From Galdieria sulphuraria (taxonomy: Eukaryota > Rhodophyta > Bangiophyceae > Galdieriales > Galdieriaceae), in assembly GCF_000341285.1 (NCBI RefSeq), contig NW_005178428.1:62001-126000 (forward strand): a stretch of DNA of 64,000 bases. The letters are read 5' to 3'. A model generated the notes under the pieces. It saw only the letters and a program-made list of their open reading frames with translations, was not told the DNA's origin and ran no database searches. The translations under genes were made by a program, and so were the position numbers. Within the stretch, counting starts at the first letter, position 1; each line of letters starts with the position of its first letter. This document shows, one piece after another, positions 20,326 through 31,603 of this stretch.

Positions 20326-23300
20326 ATGTCTTCCTTTATGGATGATGAAGAGATCACTCAGGAAGATGCTTGGACTGTAATTTCTTCATACTTTGAAGAA
20401 AAGGGTCTCGTGAGACAACAACTAGACTCTTTTGATGAGTTTGTTACTAATACCATGCAAGAAATTGTGGACTCTCAACCAGACCTCGTGTTAACTGCTG
20501 AGCCGCAATATTTACCTGGTCAACGTTCGGAAGACTTGGATAAACGATATGTGGTATCTTTTGGACAGTTGAGTTTGTCAAAACCAACTTTTACAGAAGA
20601 CACAGGTGAAACGAGACCTTTATATCCTAATCAAGCAAGACTTCGAAACCTTACCTATAGTTCCGCTTTATATTGTGACGTTACTGTAACTGAAGTCAAT
20701 TTAGAAAGTGGCAAAGAAGAAACTTCACAACATCCCCCTATTCGAGTTTTCTTGGGAAGAATTCCTATTATGCTCAAGTCACAGTTTTGTCACTTGTATA
20801 ATTTAGAGCCTTGGGACTTGGCAGAATTGGGAGAGTGTCCATATGATCAAGGAGGTTATTTTGTGATTAATGGAAGCGAAAAAGTGATTATTGCACAGGA
20901 AAGGATGACTTCTAACCATGTTTTTGTATTTAAGCGCTCGCAACCTTCGAAATATTCTTACGTAGCAGAGTGTCGTTCAGCTCCAGATTCTGGAAATAGG
21001 CCACCTTCTTTGCTCCAAGTTAAACTTCTTAGAGGTGGAGCAAAGGGTATTTCTGGTCAATATATTCGAGTATCGATGCCATATATCAAACAAGTAGGGT
21101 TTAGAAATATTTTCTTATTTCATTGACTTTTATTTGTAAGGATATTCCCGTTATTATCGTTTTTCGTGCCTTGGGATTTGAGAATGATCGAGAAATAATG
21201 AGTCATATTTGTTATAACTTTCAAGATGAAGAACTCATGACATTTTTAATGCCTTCGATTGAGGAGGCTGCAGTAATTCAGGATCATTTAGTTGCTTTAG
21301 ACTATATCGGGAAGAGAGGAAATACTATTGCTGTGACTAAAGACAAGAGGATACAATATGCTCGGGAAGTTTTACAAAAGGAGTTTTTGCCACATATTGG
21401 AATTGGCGAAGGCTGTGAATTGAAAAAAGGATACTTCTTGGGTTACGTAATTAATCGTTTGCTTTCCACTGCACTTGGCAGAAGAGAAGTAGATGATAGG
21501 GATCATTATGGAAACAAACGTTTGGATCTAGCTGGACCTCTATTAGGAGAAATGTTTCGTCATCATTTGAGAAGAGTATGTATATTTGTTTTCCTGTTTA
21601 TTGCTCATGAAATAAATGCATATTTAGGTATTGAAGGAAACCAGAAGTATTCTTCAACGCAATCTTGATACTGGAAAAGGTTTAAACCTTCAAGGAGCAG
21701 TCAAGTCTCGTACCATAACGAATGGCTTAAAGAATGCTTTGGCTACTGGTAATTGGATACGTGGAAGAACGGGTGTCTCTCAAGTTTTAAATCGGCTCAC
21801 TTATGCTTCAACTCTTTCACATTTACGTAGACTAAACTCACCCATTGGTCGTGAGGGTAAACTTGCGAAACCACGACAATTACATAATACTCATTGGGGA
21901 ATGATTTGTCCAGCTGAAACACCCGAAGGTCAAGCATGTGGTTTGACCAAAAATTTGGCATTGATGGCTTATATTTCTGTCGGTACTCCTTCTGCGCCAG
22001 TGATTGAATTCTTAGAAGAATGGAGTATGGAAAATTTGTTGGAAATATCTCCTTCAGTAGTTCCACTGGCTACAAAGGTAATGATGATTGTAAAGAATTC
22101 TCATATGAATTGAATTGTCTGTTTCATTTTAGGTTTTTGTCAATGGTGCTTGGGTTGGTATTCATCGTGAACCAGAGGACCTTGTTCGAACATTGAAAGA
22201 ACTTCGTCGACAAGGAACGATCAAGGAAGAAGTGAGTATCGTCATGGACCATCAGTTCAAGGAGCTTCGAATATATACGGATCCTGGTCGTGTTTGTCGA
22301 CCCTTATTTATTGTCAATCCACCACCCCCTCCCATATCTTTTGAAGATGCTAATGAAGATACTAATGTATTTGGTCAACGTCCACCACAAACTTTAGCCA
22401 TTAAGAAGTCACATATTGACATGTTGAAAAGGACAGACGGAGATCGTTGTAGTTTTTCTTTCCTAGTAGAGGTATTTTGTTGATATTATTTTTGATAAGT
22501 TGTTGGTATTGAATGATGAGCAATAGAATGGTCTTATAGAGTATGTCGATGTAAACGAAGAAGAGACAACTATGATTGCGATGAATATAAAAGATTTGAT
22601 TGAAACCGACTCTGAAGTAGTTTATACACATTGTGAAATTCATCCATCGATGATATTAGGCGTTTGTGGTTCCATTATTCCATTTCCTGATCATAATCAA
22701 AGTCCGCGGAATACTTATCAAGCAGCCATGGGAAAACAAGTAAGTAAAAGGAAGCAAGCAATTTGTTTTATATAACAGCCTTTTTTTAGGCAATGGGTAT
22801 TTATGCAACCAATTATCAGTTACGAATGGATACAATGGCACACGTGTTATATTATCCACAAAAGCCATTAGTTACTACACGTGCAATGGAACATTTACAG
22901 TTTCGTTCGCTTCCCGCAGGTATCAATGCCATTGTGGCAATTGCATGTTACTCTGGATTTAATCAAGAAGATTCCGTTATTTTGAGTCAAAGTGCTGTTG
23001 ATCGAGGTTTATTTCGTTCGTTGTTTTTCCGAACGTTTCGTGTATGTAAAAGAATGTCATATCATGTTCATTATTTCATGTATTGCTGAATGTATTTATC
23101 GATTGTAGGATGAAGAGCGTCGAAGACTAGGAGGTGCTCAAGAAACCTTTGAAGTTCCCAATCCAAAGGAATGTATTGGAACCAAACGAGGTGCATATGA
23201 CAAGTTGGAAGAAGATGGTTTGGTAGCAGAAGGGACTCGAGTATCAGGAGATGATATTTTGGTGGGTAAGACATGCCCACTTGGAAGAATGGCAGCCAAT

Positions 23301-24331
23301 GGAGAAGAAGATGAAACGTGGAAGGCGTATTCTCAGACATTAGGAGGCAAAACCAAAAAGGATGCATCTACCAGTATGCGAAGTACTGAAACGGGTGTAG
23401 TAGATAAAGTCATGTTGGCTGCCAATGAAGCAGGCGCTCGTTTTGTTAAAGTCCGCATTCGTTCGGTTCGTGTACCACAAGTTGGAGATAAATTTTCCAG
23501 TCGTCATGGCCAGAAAGGAACTGTGGGTATTACTTATGGTCAAGAAGATTTACCTTTTAATGTGGTAAGTGTTCTTATAGACATGAAGATGATTGGAACG
23601 AATTGTTTATATCGATAGGATGGTATTGTTCCTGACATTATTATCAATCCACATGCTATTCCAAGTCGGATGACAATAGGTCAGTTGATTGAGTGTCTTC
23701 AAGGAAAAGTTTCTGCCATTGCTGGAAGAGAAGGAGATGCAACTCCCTTTACTTGGGTTACTGTGGATGAAATATCTCAACAGTTGAAAACATTGGGTTA
23801 TCAGAGTCGTGGATGGGAACTGATGTACAATGGTTTTACAGGTCGACCTTTGGAAGCACATATATTTATTGGTCCTACTTATTACCAACGACTCAAGCAT
23901 ATGGTTGACGATAAAATACATTCACGTGCTCGTGGTCCTGTTCAAATACTTACGAGACAACCAGTCGAAGGAAGAGCTAGAGAAGGTGGACTCCGTTTTG
24001 GAGAAATGGAAAGAGATTGTATGATTTCTCATGGAGCAGCGTTCTTTTTGAAAGAGCGTTTGATGGATGAATCGGATGCTTATCGAATCCATGTTTGCAA
24101 TCTTTGCGGACTGATAGCTATCGCTGATTTGAAGAGGAATACTTTTGAATGTCGCAGTTGTCGTAACAAAACGGAAGTAAGTATTACAATATGATATTTG
24201 CAGCTCACCATGTTGAATAATCATATTTGTGGTAGATATCTCAAGTATTCATTCCTTATGCCTGTAAACTGCTGTTTCAGGAACTTATGGCGATGGGTAT
24301 TGCACCAAGAATTGTAACTGCAGATGAATAA
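20326..24331 (+). CDS. RPB2: RNA polymerase II second-largest subunit RPB2
   Basis: Catalytic core subunit of nuclear RNA polymerase II. Nine exons: 20326-21093, 21141-21575, 21628-22077, 22133-22471, 22527-22739, 22790-23041, 23109-23564, 23619-24176, 24236-24331; introns 47-67 bp; product 1188 aa, normal for the family. Family marks: [27 protein letters not shown] (start of RPB2 proper), [94 protein letters not shown] and the C-terminal zinc site CNLCGLIA...CRSC, ending [13 protein letters not shown]. The set of motifs points to Pol II rather than Pol I or III. The stop is one base from the stop of the next, opposite gene. Confidence 0.96.
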
Positions 24332-24332
24332 G

Positions 24333-25400
24333 TCAATCCAATTCATCCCAAAAGTCATTTTCTTCTTCTGGATCGATCCAACGAGAAATACGTGGTTCTG
24401 AAAATAGAGTTGGCATAGGTTTGCCTTGTCCATATATTTCACCAGGTGCTTTACCCCAATTAGTAAGTTGAGGGCTCGTTTGGTGCATAGCATCCAATAA
24501 AACATAACAATTGTTGTTTGGATATGGAGGTAATATACACGGAGAACGCATAGATTGCAAACGTGAAAAGGGAATAATACCTTTCACTAGAAACTGAAAC
24601 GCTCCATAGAAATACAAAGTGCATACCTTTGGAAAATCCAAAGATAACAGTACTTCAGGTTTCAAATGAATATCTCTTTCAATATATTCTGTTGGTGGTC
24701 CGCCATCCACATACCAACCACTAGGAACATCTAAAGAAACCACGGGAACTTTGGACTTGCTCAATACAGAAATAGCTCTATCGAAAGGTTCACGTGGAAA
24801 CAAGCCTTGTTGTCCAACACCAAAAATAGCATCAACCACAAAGTCAGCATAATATTCCATAGTAGACGGAATAAAATCCAATATAGAAACCTGATTCTGA
24901 ACTTGGGAATAGACGAAATGATATTTGGTACCATCCGTCAACACAATTCTCGACTGATATCCCAACTTTTTCAACTCAAGAGCGAGTAACATACCTATAG
25001 CACCATTCCAACCTCGACCACACAAAACAAAGACTGAAGAATGGCTTGAACAAGGAAATAATTCGGTAAACATCAGCTTGGCTACATTGTTGGCCAATAA
25101 CTCGAGACGAGAAATAAGTTGTAGCTCTGTACAGCTATAGAAATATTCTTCATAAAGTAACAACGTTTCTTTTCGGTTCCATACTGACCAATTTGCGTTT
25201 ATATTGAGAGGTGTTGTCAAGTCAAGTGTACAAGGAACCCTATCGTTATCGGAAGACTCGGTTCCACAAGCTTGGAAACGACATTTTCTAATAAACGACG
25301 TGTTGTTACAAGGGAAACTTGGTTGCTTATTCTTGAAACATTCTTTATGGACAAACAAGTACTGCGAAGGAAACAAATGAGTGGCAAAAAGGAATGCCAT
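24333..25400 (-). CDS. AIBP/NAD(P)HX epimerase-like protein (YjeF_N domain)
   Basis: Homologue of NAD(P)H-hydrate epimerase, which interconverts R- and S-forms of hydrated NAD(P)H for repair. Intronless, 355 aa, with an N-terminal stretch of about 70 residues that could target plastid or mitochondrion. The YjeF_N fold is recognisable in FVLCGRGWNGAIGMLLALELKKLGY, VVDAIFGVG, VVSLDVPSGW and ILPPYPNNNCYVLL. In the family the first loop reads GPGNNGGDG; here it is GRGWNGAIG, with the usual Asp missing, so activity is doubtful. The last 50 residues (APGEIYGQGKPMPTLFSEP...DFWDELD) extend past the domain and are unknown. It converges on RPB2 with one base between stops. Confidence 0.82.
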   Translation of the reverse strand: MAFLFATHLFPSQYLFVHKECFKNKQPSFPCNNTSFIRKCRFQACGTESSDNDRVPCTLDLTTPLNINANWSVWNRKETLLLYEEYFYSCTELQLISRLELLANNVAKLMFTELFPCSSHSSVFVLCGRGWNGAIGMLLALELKKLGYQSRIVLTDGTKYHFVYSQVQNQVSILDFIPSTMEYYADFVVDAIFGVGQQGLFPREPFDRAISVLSKSKVPVVSLDVPSGWYVDGGPPTEYIERDIHLKPEVLLSLDFPKVCTLYFYGAFQFLVKGIIPFSRLQSMRSPCILPPYPNNNCYVLLDAMHQTSPQLTNWGKAPGEIYGQGKPMPTLFSEPRISRWIDPEEENDFWDELD

Positions 25401-25633
25401 TTCGACAAGTAATCATTTCACACTCGCTCTACATTTTGGCAACTGCGAATCCGTTGACTCTTCTTCAATCATCAATCACGCATCTTCAACAAAAACCAAG
25501 TTTTTTCAAAAAAAGAAAAGAAACCAACCTTTTCTCTGCTGGACTCACATATTCTGTGGAATATTTCACAGAGGAATTCCTTTGAGTGAGGGGAATATAA
25601 CTGCGCTGATCTGAACCTAGATAATTTTGCCTA

Positions 25634-27645
25634 TCAAATAGCACTCAGTAAGCATCCTTCTATCTTGAACTCAACTAACTTTGGACGAGCAATCTTTTTA
25701 TCTGGATCATCCAAATACTCCAACCAATGCGCCAACCATCCTATAAAAGGTTTCAACTTCAACAAAACAACAAGTACTTGAACACAAACCTGGTGTCCTG
25801 CCTATTGCAAATAAAATGGTGAAGAAATCTGTCACAAATAGAGTCAGTTGAGTGAATGGAAAAAGGTCAACTCTCTTGATACCTGTTGGGAATCCCATAG
25901 CCTTATATATCAAGCCCGAATAAAAGTCCACATTTGGATACAGCTTTCTTTCAATAAAATAATTGTCTTTTAACGCATGTTCTTCCAAAGTCGTCGCTAT
26001 TTCAATCAAGGGATCTTTGCCACAGATTTCAAATACCTAATAAAGTTGTGTTCATTCAAACTTTTCTAAACAAATGAACACGTTGCTTACTTGATAAGCC
26101 AACTTTCTAACAATCCTTGCACGAGGATCATAGTTCCTAATGTCCAACCAATCAGAATAACACTAGAAAGGTACTCTACCATCTCTCACTTGTAGACTCG
26201 ATGTCCAAAACCCATAAGACGGGCTTTTCGATTCTTCACAGCTTCGATAAATGCTGGAACTTTTTCAACCGAACCAATCCTTTCCAACATTCGCAAAACA
26301 GCTTCATTTGCTCCTCCATGAAGTGGTCCATATAGAGCTCCTTTGTGAACTTTAAGAATACAAAAAACACACCCTCACTAGCATTCCTTACCTGCTGCTC
26401 CAGAAAAAGCTGTAAAAACATCCACATCACTGCTAGTAAGATGACGAACTGCTGCTGTAGAACAATTCAATTCATGGTCTGCATGTAATACAAACAAAGT
26501 ATCCAATGCTTTCACAAGTGTTGCATTAGGACGATAGGAAGGATCCTCCATACTACATGGAAAAGGTTCTCAGCGACAGCAACTATGGAGTATATCTATA
26601 TATACCTATCCAACATATACATAAAATTCTCGGTATAGGAACGACTTCCACCATAAGCTGGATAATTGAATGGACGACCCATTTTGTGTCGGTAAACAAA
26701 TGCTGCCAATGTTGGCATGGTTCCAAGCAAACGAAGTATCTGAAAAACAGATTCAGGAACTGTAAAGTTTCCCTCAAGAAAGTGGCATTACTTACTTGTT
26801 TCTCTCGTACTCTAGGAGAATTGTAAACATCACCACCGCTAATAGCAGGATTGGCATCGGGATACAGCGTTCCTAATAAAATGGAAAATTCTATCAACAA
26901 AAAGCTTTGTTTACAAAATAGAATTCAACTTATCTTACCTTCAGCAGCTAACATACTTACAAGTAGCCCCATAGGATGCGATTCTTTTGGTGTTGCCCTG
27001 GAAAGTTTTTTCATTAAAAGAAACAAATGCTACACTGCCCACTACATACTTGATTATATCCACTAAGGACTGCTTTAAGAAGGTATGACGTAAAACTCTA
27101 TGCGTAAAATGTTCGAGTTCCCTAGAAGTAGGAAGTTCACCGTACAATAGGAGGAAGGAGACCTATTCAATAAGTAAGCATAAACACTCTCAATATGGTA
27201 ATGAGAGCCAACCTCCATAAAGGTAGATTTCTCTGCCAGTTCTTCTATTGGATAGCCTCTGTAACGAAGAATTCTATAAAAGTCTGTTCATTGTCCATAC
27301 TGAAAACAATATGAATATGAGGTACCCTTTGTCTCCATCGATGTAAGTGATTCTTGAAATACAAGAAGCAGTGTTTAAAAAACCAGGGTCATATACAGTA
27401 ACTCCAAGTTTTGCTAAATCGACTGCACGAATAGTATCTATAAAGAAATTAGAAATCATAAAAGTTTCGTATTCACAGTAGCCAAGGAAAGTGCAAGAAG
27501 CGCAACACTTACTATTGTGCAGTTCAAGTGTCAACTCCTGACCAGTCTGGTTGTCTATTACTTTTAAAGTCTTCTTCTTCTTCTTCTTGCTCGCCTCCAT
27601 ATCATTTTGTCTTATATAGTGCAAACTTGCTTCAGAAGAAACCAT
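25634..27645 (-). CDS. Citrate synthase, glyoxysomal type
   Basis: Condenses acetyl-CoA with oxaloacetate to citrate. Thirteen exons on the minus strand: 27645-27513, 27437-27326, 27273-27213, 27162-27050, 26997-26939, 26872-26796, 26739-26606, 26552-26392, 26340-26190, 26136-26091, 26036-25883, 25828-25790, 25740-25634; introns 50-75 bp; product 448 aa. Every junction keeps frame. Motifs: [38 protein letters not shown], the active-site [38 protein letters not shown] and [27 protein letters not shown], closest in memory to plant glyoxysomal citrate synthase. The N-terminus has six Lys in a row and no plain presequence or PTS2, and the end CLLSAI is not a normal PTS1, so location is unclear. 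Confidence 0.93.
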
Positions 27646-27884
27646 GGTTGAGAGTTTCCAATTGTCTAAAAGGATTAAGCAATTCTCCTTGAAGTTTGAT
27701 CAACTGTCCAAAAGACAAATTACTTTCTATTAAGTTCACTGTGTATACAGTTCCAAGTTAAAATGTGTTTACAAATGTATTTCAAGTATACAGATCGACT
27801 ACTCATGTATTGATGAGATGGAATGTCAAGGAAAACATCAATTCATGTTTATATCAAAAGTCAATGATGCAAATGACAAATTTT

Positions 27885-29586
27885 TCAAGACAATTTCCAA
27901 ACTTCGCGAAAGCGAAAATGTGCCAAATCACGCCACACTTGTTTAGTATTTTCCCAATTCTCGTGCACAATATCTTTGGTTGGACGTTCAAACAACTCAT
28001 CCATTTCCTCCAAGGTTAAGTTTTTCGTTTCTGGCATAAAGAAAAGGAGATAAATTCCACCAAAAATAACTACTCCATTGTATAGACCAACAAATGTACC
28101 CGTCGGTGTCAGAGCATCCAGCATATCGTTGAATGCATAAGTCGTGGTAAAGGTGCCTAACCAATTGCACAATGCATTGATACTAACACCAGTACTTCTC
28201 AAATAAGTTGGATATATTTCTGATGCAACCACCCAAGGAGTGGGTCCTAAACAAGAACCCCAGAAAAACTCATAAATAACTACTCCTAAAATGTATACCC
28301 CTTCCTCAACCTTCACATTGGTTGCTTTAAAAGAAAAACCAACAATAAAGAGACCGACAGAAACTCCAGGAATAAGTGTTAATAAAACTGGACGCCTTCC
28401 TAACCGATCCATAAAGTATATGGCTGGAATAGTGGACAAAAACATCGTCCCTCCTCCAATAAGACTGGTATAAACAGCATCTTGAGCTGAAAGTCCTGTA
28501 CGTTCCATCAATGGTCCCATATAATAAAGAACTGAATTGATTCCTGAGAATTGTTGAACAACCAATTGCAATAAAATAGCATAAACAACTGCCCTTCTAC
28601 ATCTTGGTCTTCTAATAAAATCTAATAATATCCACCTCGTCTTGGATGCTTCCAATTCTTCTAATACAAGAGTTTCCATTCGGAAAAATTCTTGCTTTTC
28701 TTCAAAAGTTTCTACCCCACGTACATGTTTCCATACAAGATAGGAATCCACCTTTCTTCCTTTTCTCATTAGCCATCGAGTACTTTCAGGAAGGAACAAC
28801 ATGGCAACAAGTAAAATGGTAGAAAACAACAACGAAGAACCCAACATCCAACGCCAATTTCCTGAAACATCTACAAAGATAGCTGCAGCAATATATCCAA
28901 ATAACAGCCCTAAATCAATATTGACTTGATAAAGTGATACCAGACCGCCACGCCATCTCTTTGCACAATTTTCAGAAATATAAGGAGGCACTGTTCCAGT
29001 CTCAAGACCAACACCAGCGCCAAGAATCATTCTTCCTGATAACAAGACACCAAAAGAACCTGCGGCGGCTTCTAAAATACCTCCTGCTGTATACAACAAA
29101 CAGGCAACAATAATAGTCCATTTTCTACCTAACAACTCATTCACTGGATAAACACTAACAAAAGATTGAGCCAAGGTGTGAATGTATATGGAAAACAAAA
29201 ACTTACCATAAAGCACCAAAAATAGCTCCAAGAGCCATAAAACCAGTAATCATGGACATTCGAGAACTATCGATGTTGAGATCAGAAGGAATGTAGAGTT
29301 CTGCTCCGCTAATAAGGCTCTGGTCCAAACCAAATAAAAGACCACCAATACTTGCAAAGGAAGCCAAGAACCAAATGAAAATTTTGGGTTTTGGAATAAT
29401 TCTTGCTGCTAAGAAGGGTTTCTTCCCACTCGCTTGAAGCTCCTCTTCAAGCTTTGACAATTCTTTATCCATTTCCACTTCCTCACTCTCCTTTTCATCA
29501 TGTAACTCCGTTCCTCCTGTCTCCACTTGATCAATAATTTCATCTTCTTCAGACTTTCTTCTGTAGCCACTTTCTACTTCTGCCAT
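27885..29586 (-). CDS. Sugar transporter 2, MFS sugar porter
   Basis: Complete paralogue of the transporter at the window start. Exons 29586-29207 and 29154-27885 with a 52 bp intron give 549 aa, with 12 predicted spans. A long acidic cytosolic N-terminus precedes the first span FIWFLASFASIGGLLFGLDQSLISGA. The intron falls after the GALGAIFGAL segment of span two, at the same place as in transporter 3. Motifs: PESTRWLMRKGRK, QQFSGINSVLYYMG (classic sugar-contact motif), DRLGRRP, PTPWVVASEIYPTYLRS and PETKNLTLEEMDELF. Substrate is not predictable; H+ symport of hexose or polyol is usual for this group in red algae. Confidence 0.93.
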
Positions 29587-30047
29587 ATTCTGAAATCAGG
29601 ATAAGTTTTCCAGAGAAACTGTTCCAAACAAAGATATATCCACAGATTTTTGCATCCCTTTTAAAGGTCAGTGAAATTGTCCCAAATTTTATCTTGTCCA
29701 CTTGACATCATTCGACTGGGAAAGGTCCGACGAATTGTATTGTGGAACTGGAACATTAGACAAAGGGGATCAAGTCCTGGCAGCAGAGCTTCGATATGAA
29801 TGTCCATTGGAATAGAATTGTTCGTTTCTCCGTTCTCAACTATATAATAGTGAGAATACACTTTGATGTTGTTTGGTGAGACAAACTTATCGGATAACTA
29901 TACTAGTTTCTTCCAATTACTTGTGATTCCGACATTGTACAACCAAAGTTGCCAATCAGTTGGTATATTTAAAAGAGAACCACAAAATCATTTCTATCCT
30001 ACGTTTTTGAAAAACGCAACAACATTAAAACCTATTCCTAAGTATAG
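29587..30047. other. Intergenic, transporter 2 promoter side
   Basis: The 461 bp upstream of transporter 2 and downstream of the CPBP protease gene. A 65-codon frame at 29863 on the plus strand shows no family resemblance. Nothing else is supported. Confidence 0.5.
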
Positions 30048-31144
30048 CTACCACAAATAAAAGTTACCAGATATGAAAATATAAACATTTAAACAAAGAT
30101 TGGTAACTATGTGGACCAAAACAGCGTTCACGACACTCTTGTCTTTCACAGCAACGACCTTGTTACAAGTTGAGTGGAGTCCATCGTAGTCCCATGTCGT
30201 ATTAATCATTTACCTGAATCATCACTCCATAAAGAAATCCAGCCAACCACTCAAACTCATATCTGAGATGGCAGCAACCGAATCCTAGAGATATGATTAT
30301 AATGGAAGGCCAGCAAAATCGATACAGTGAAACATCAAGGACCCAGTCACTGCGTCCTGTTGTGAAGTTTATTATTATAATATCACTTCCATTGATAGTA
30401 ACATACCTGTAGATGATGACTGACCACATATCCAACGTGTCATAAAACGAAATGCTAAATTCCTTATTTGAATCTCTTCAATAAAGGGCACCAATAGTAC
30501 GGAATGAACTATTTTCATGCCAAGAAGAATCATTTTCACTGATAGGTTGTAACTCATTAGAGAAGGATTCCAGTTGAATGGAACTCTATCATTGGTTGGT
30601 TGTGGCCTTTGATATCGTTGTAAACCTATAAAATATAATAAAGATGGGAGAGCAACCCTAAGATTGTCGTTGAGAGATATTGATTAAAGTCAATGGTAAT
30701 GATACCATAATAGAAAGCCAAAAAATCCAAGAGTTAAACTCCTCCAAATATGGACATACTGAAAGATATTAGTTGTTTGGAACAAACGACGTTGCAACCA
30801 CCAAACACACATAAAAGTACTTGCAAGGACTCTCATCTAAACATGAAAAGGATGCAATTGGACTGAATATAAATAATAGAGACAGGGCACTCACTATAAA
30901 ACAAAGATGTTTTCCATTAGTCAAACTAATAGGAAACAATAAAAAACACAAAAACTCTGCGACAGTGGCCAAAATGGAAGGAAGATAAATAGCACAAGAT
31001 ACCGAATTCCATCTAATCATAAAATATCCAGAAGTATGACAAATTATGAATGCAGTGTCGACTTAAGACATACCCTGTCGATATAATACAAATAAAAGCA
31101 GGATACACAAGTTGCATAAACCATGCTACGTATACTTTGAACAT
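30048..31144 (-). CDS. CPBP-family intramembrane protease (CAAX protease-like)
   Basis: Six short exons that no single ORF reveals: 31144-31074, 31012-30895, 30836-30706, 30657-30407, 30356-30214, 30158-30048; introns 48-61 bp, all in frame; 274 aa. The spliced protein has several membrane spans and all three CPBP/ABI signature motifs: VPFIEEIQIRNLAFRF with EExxxR (Glu167, Glu168, Arg172), FGCCH (FxxxH, His220) in front of EWLAGFLYG, and HIVTN (HxxxN, His254, Asn258). These residues form the active site of Rce1-like glutamic intramembrane proteases. The pattern fits the bacterial and plastid CPBP branch more than Rce1 itself (inference). The first exon is the least certain part: an in-frame ATG at 31020 would give a shorter protein. 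Function and location unknown. Confidence 0.8.
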
Positions 31145-31603
31145 CTCAAGTTTGGAGAGTCAATTCTAAGGTAGTTTCTAGTTTGTCGTATTTGAGAGTT
31201 TGAGCTCTGTCCAATTTTGTGTAGTTATAACAGAAATTCGTGCTCACGGGATATAAAGGTCTCTATATATGTACTAACCCAGAGCTACTCTAGTCTTTCG
31301 CAACGCTTCTTCTCTTGATACTACACAACTCGATAAAAAGTGACCAAACTTTGTTTATTGCTCTTAGCAAATAACAAGCAGTAAAACGCAAAAACTCAGG
31401 TACGAAGCTGAAAGTTTGCCATTTGTCTCTGAATAGTGCTTCGTTTCTCTATACCGCGGATCGCAAGATAGTGCAATCGTGTCTTTGATAAAAGGCGATC
31501 AATCACAGAATGCAGACGACACCTCAGCATGTGTGATCTATTTTTGGAAAGTTTGCCATGTGGCGAATTACTTTTATTTGAGTGTATTGCCATTGCTTCT
31601 CTA
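31145..31603. other. Intergenic with possible structured RNA
   Basis: This 459 bp lies between the CPBP gene start and the eS31 stop. Minus strand 31498-31482 reads TCGCCTTTTATCAAAGA, close to the conserved loop of U5 snRNA. On the plus strand an ATTTTTGG box (31540-31547), like an Sm site, is followed by a perfect 6 bp hairpin TTTGCC-ATGT-GGCGAA (31552-31567). The two signs are on opposite strands and do not make one model, so no RNA gene is called. Confidence 0.25.
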
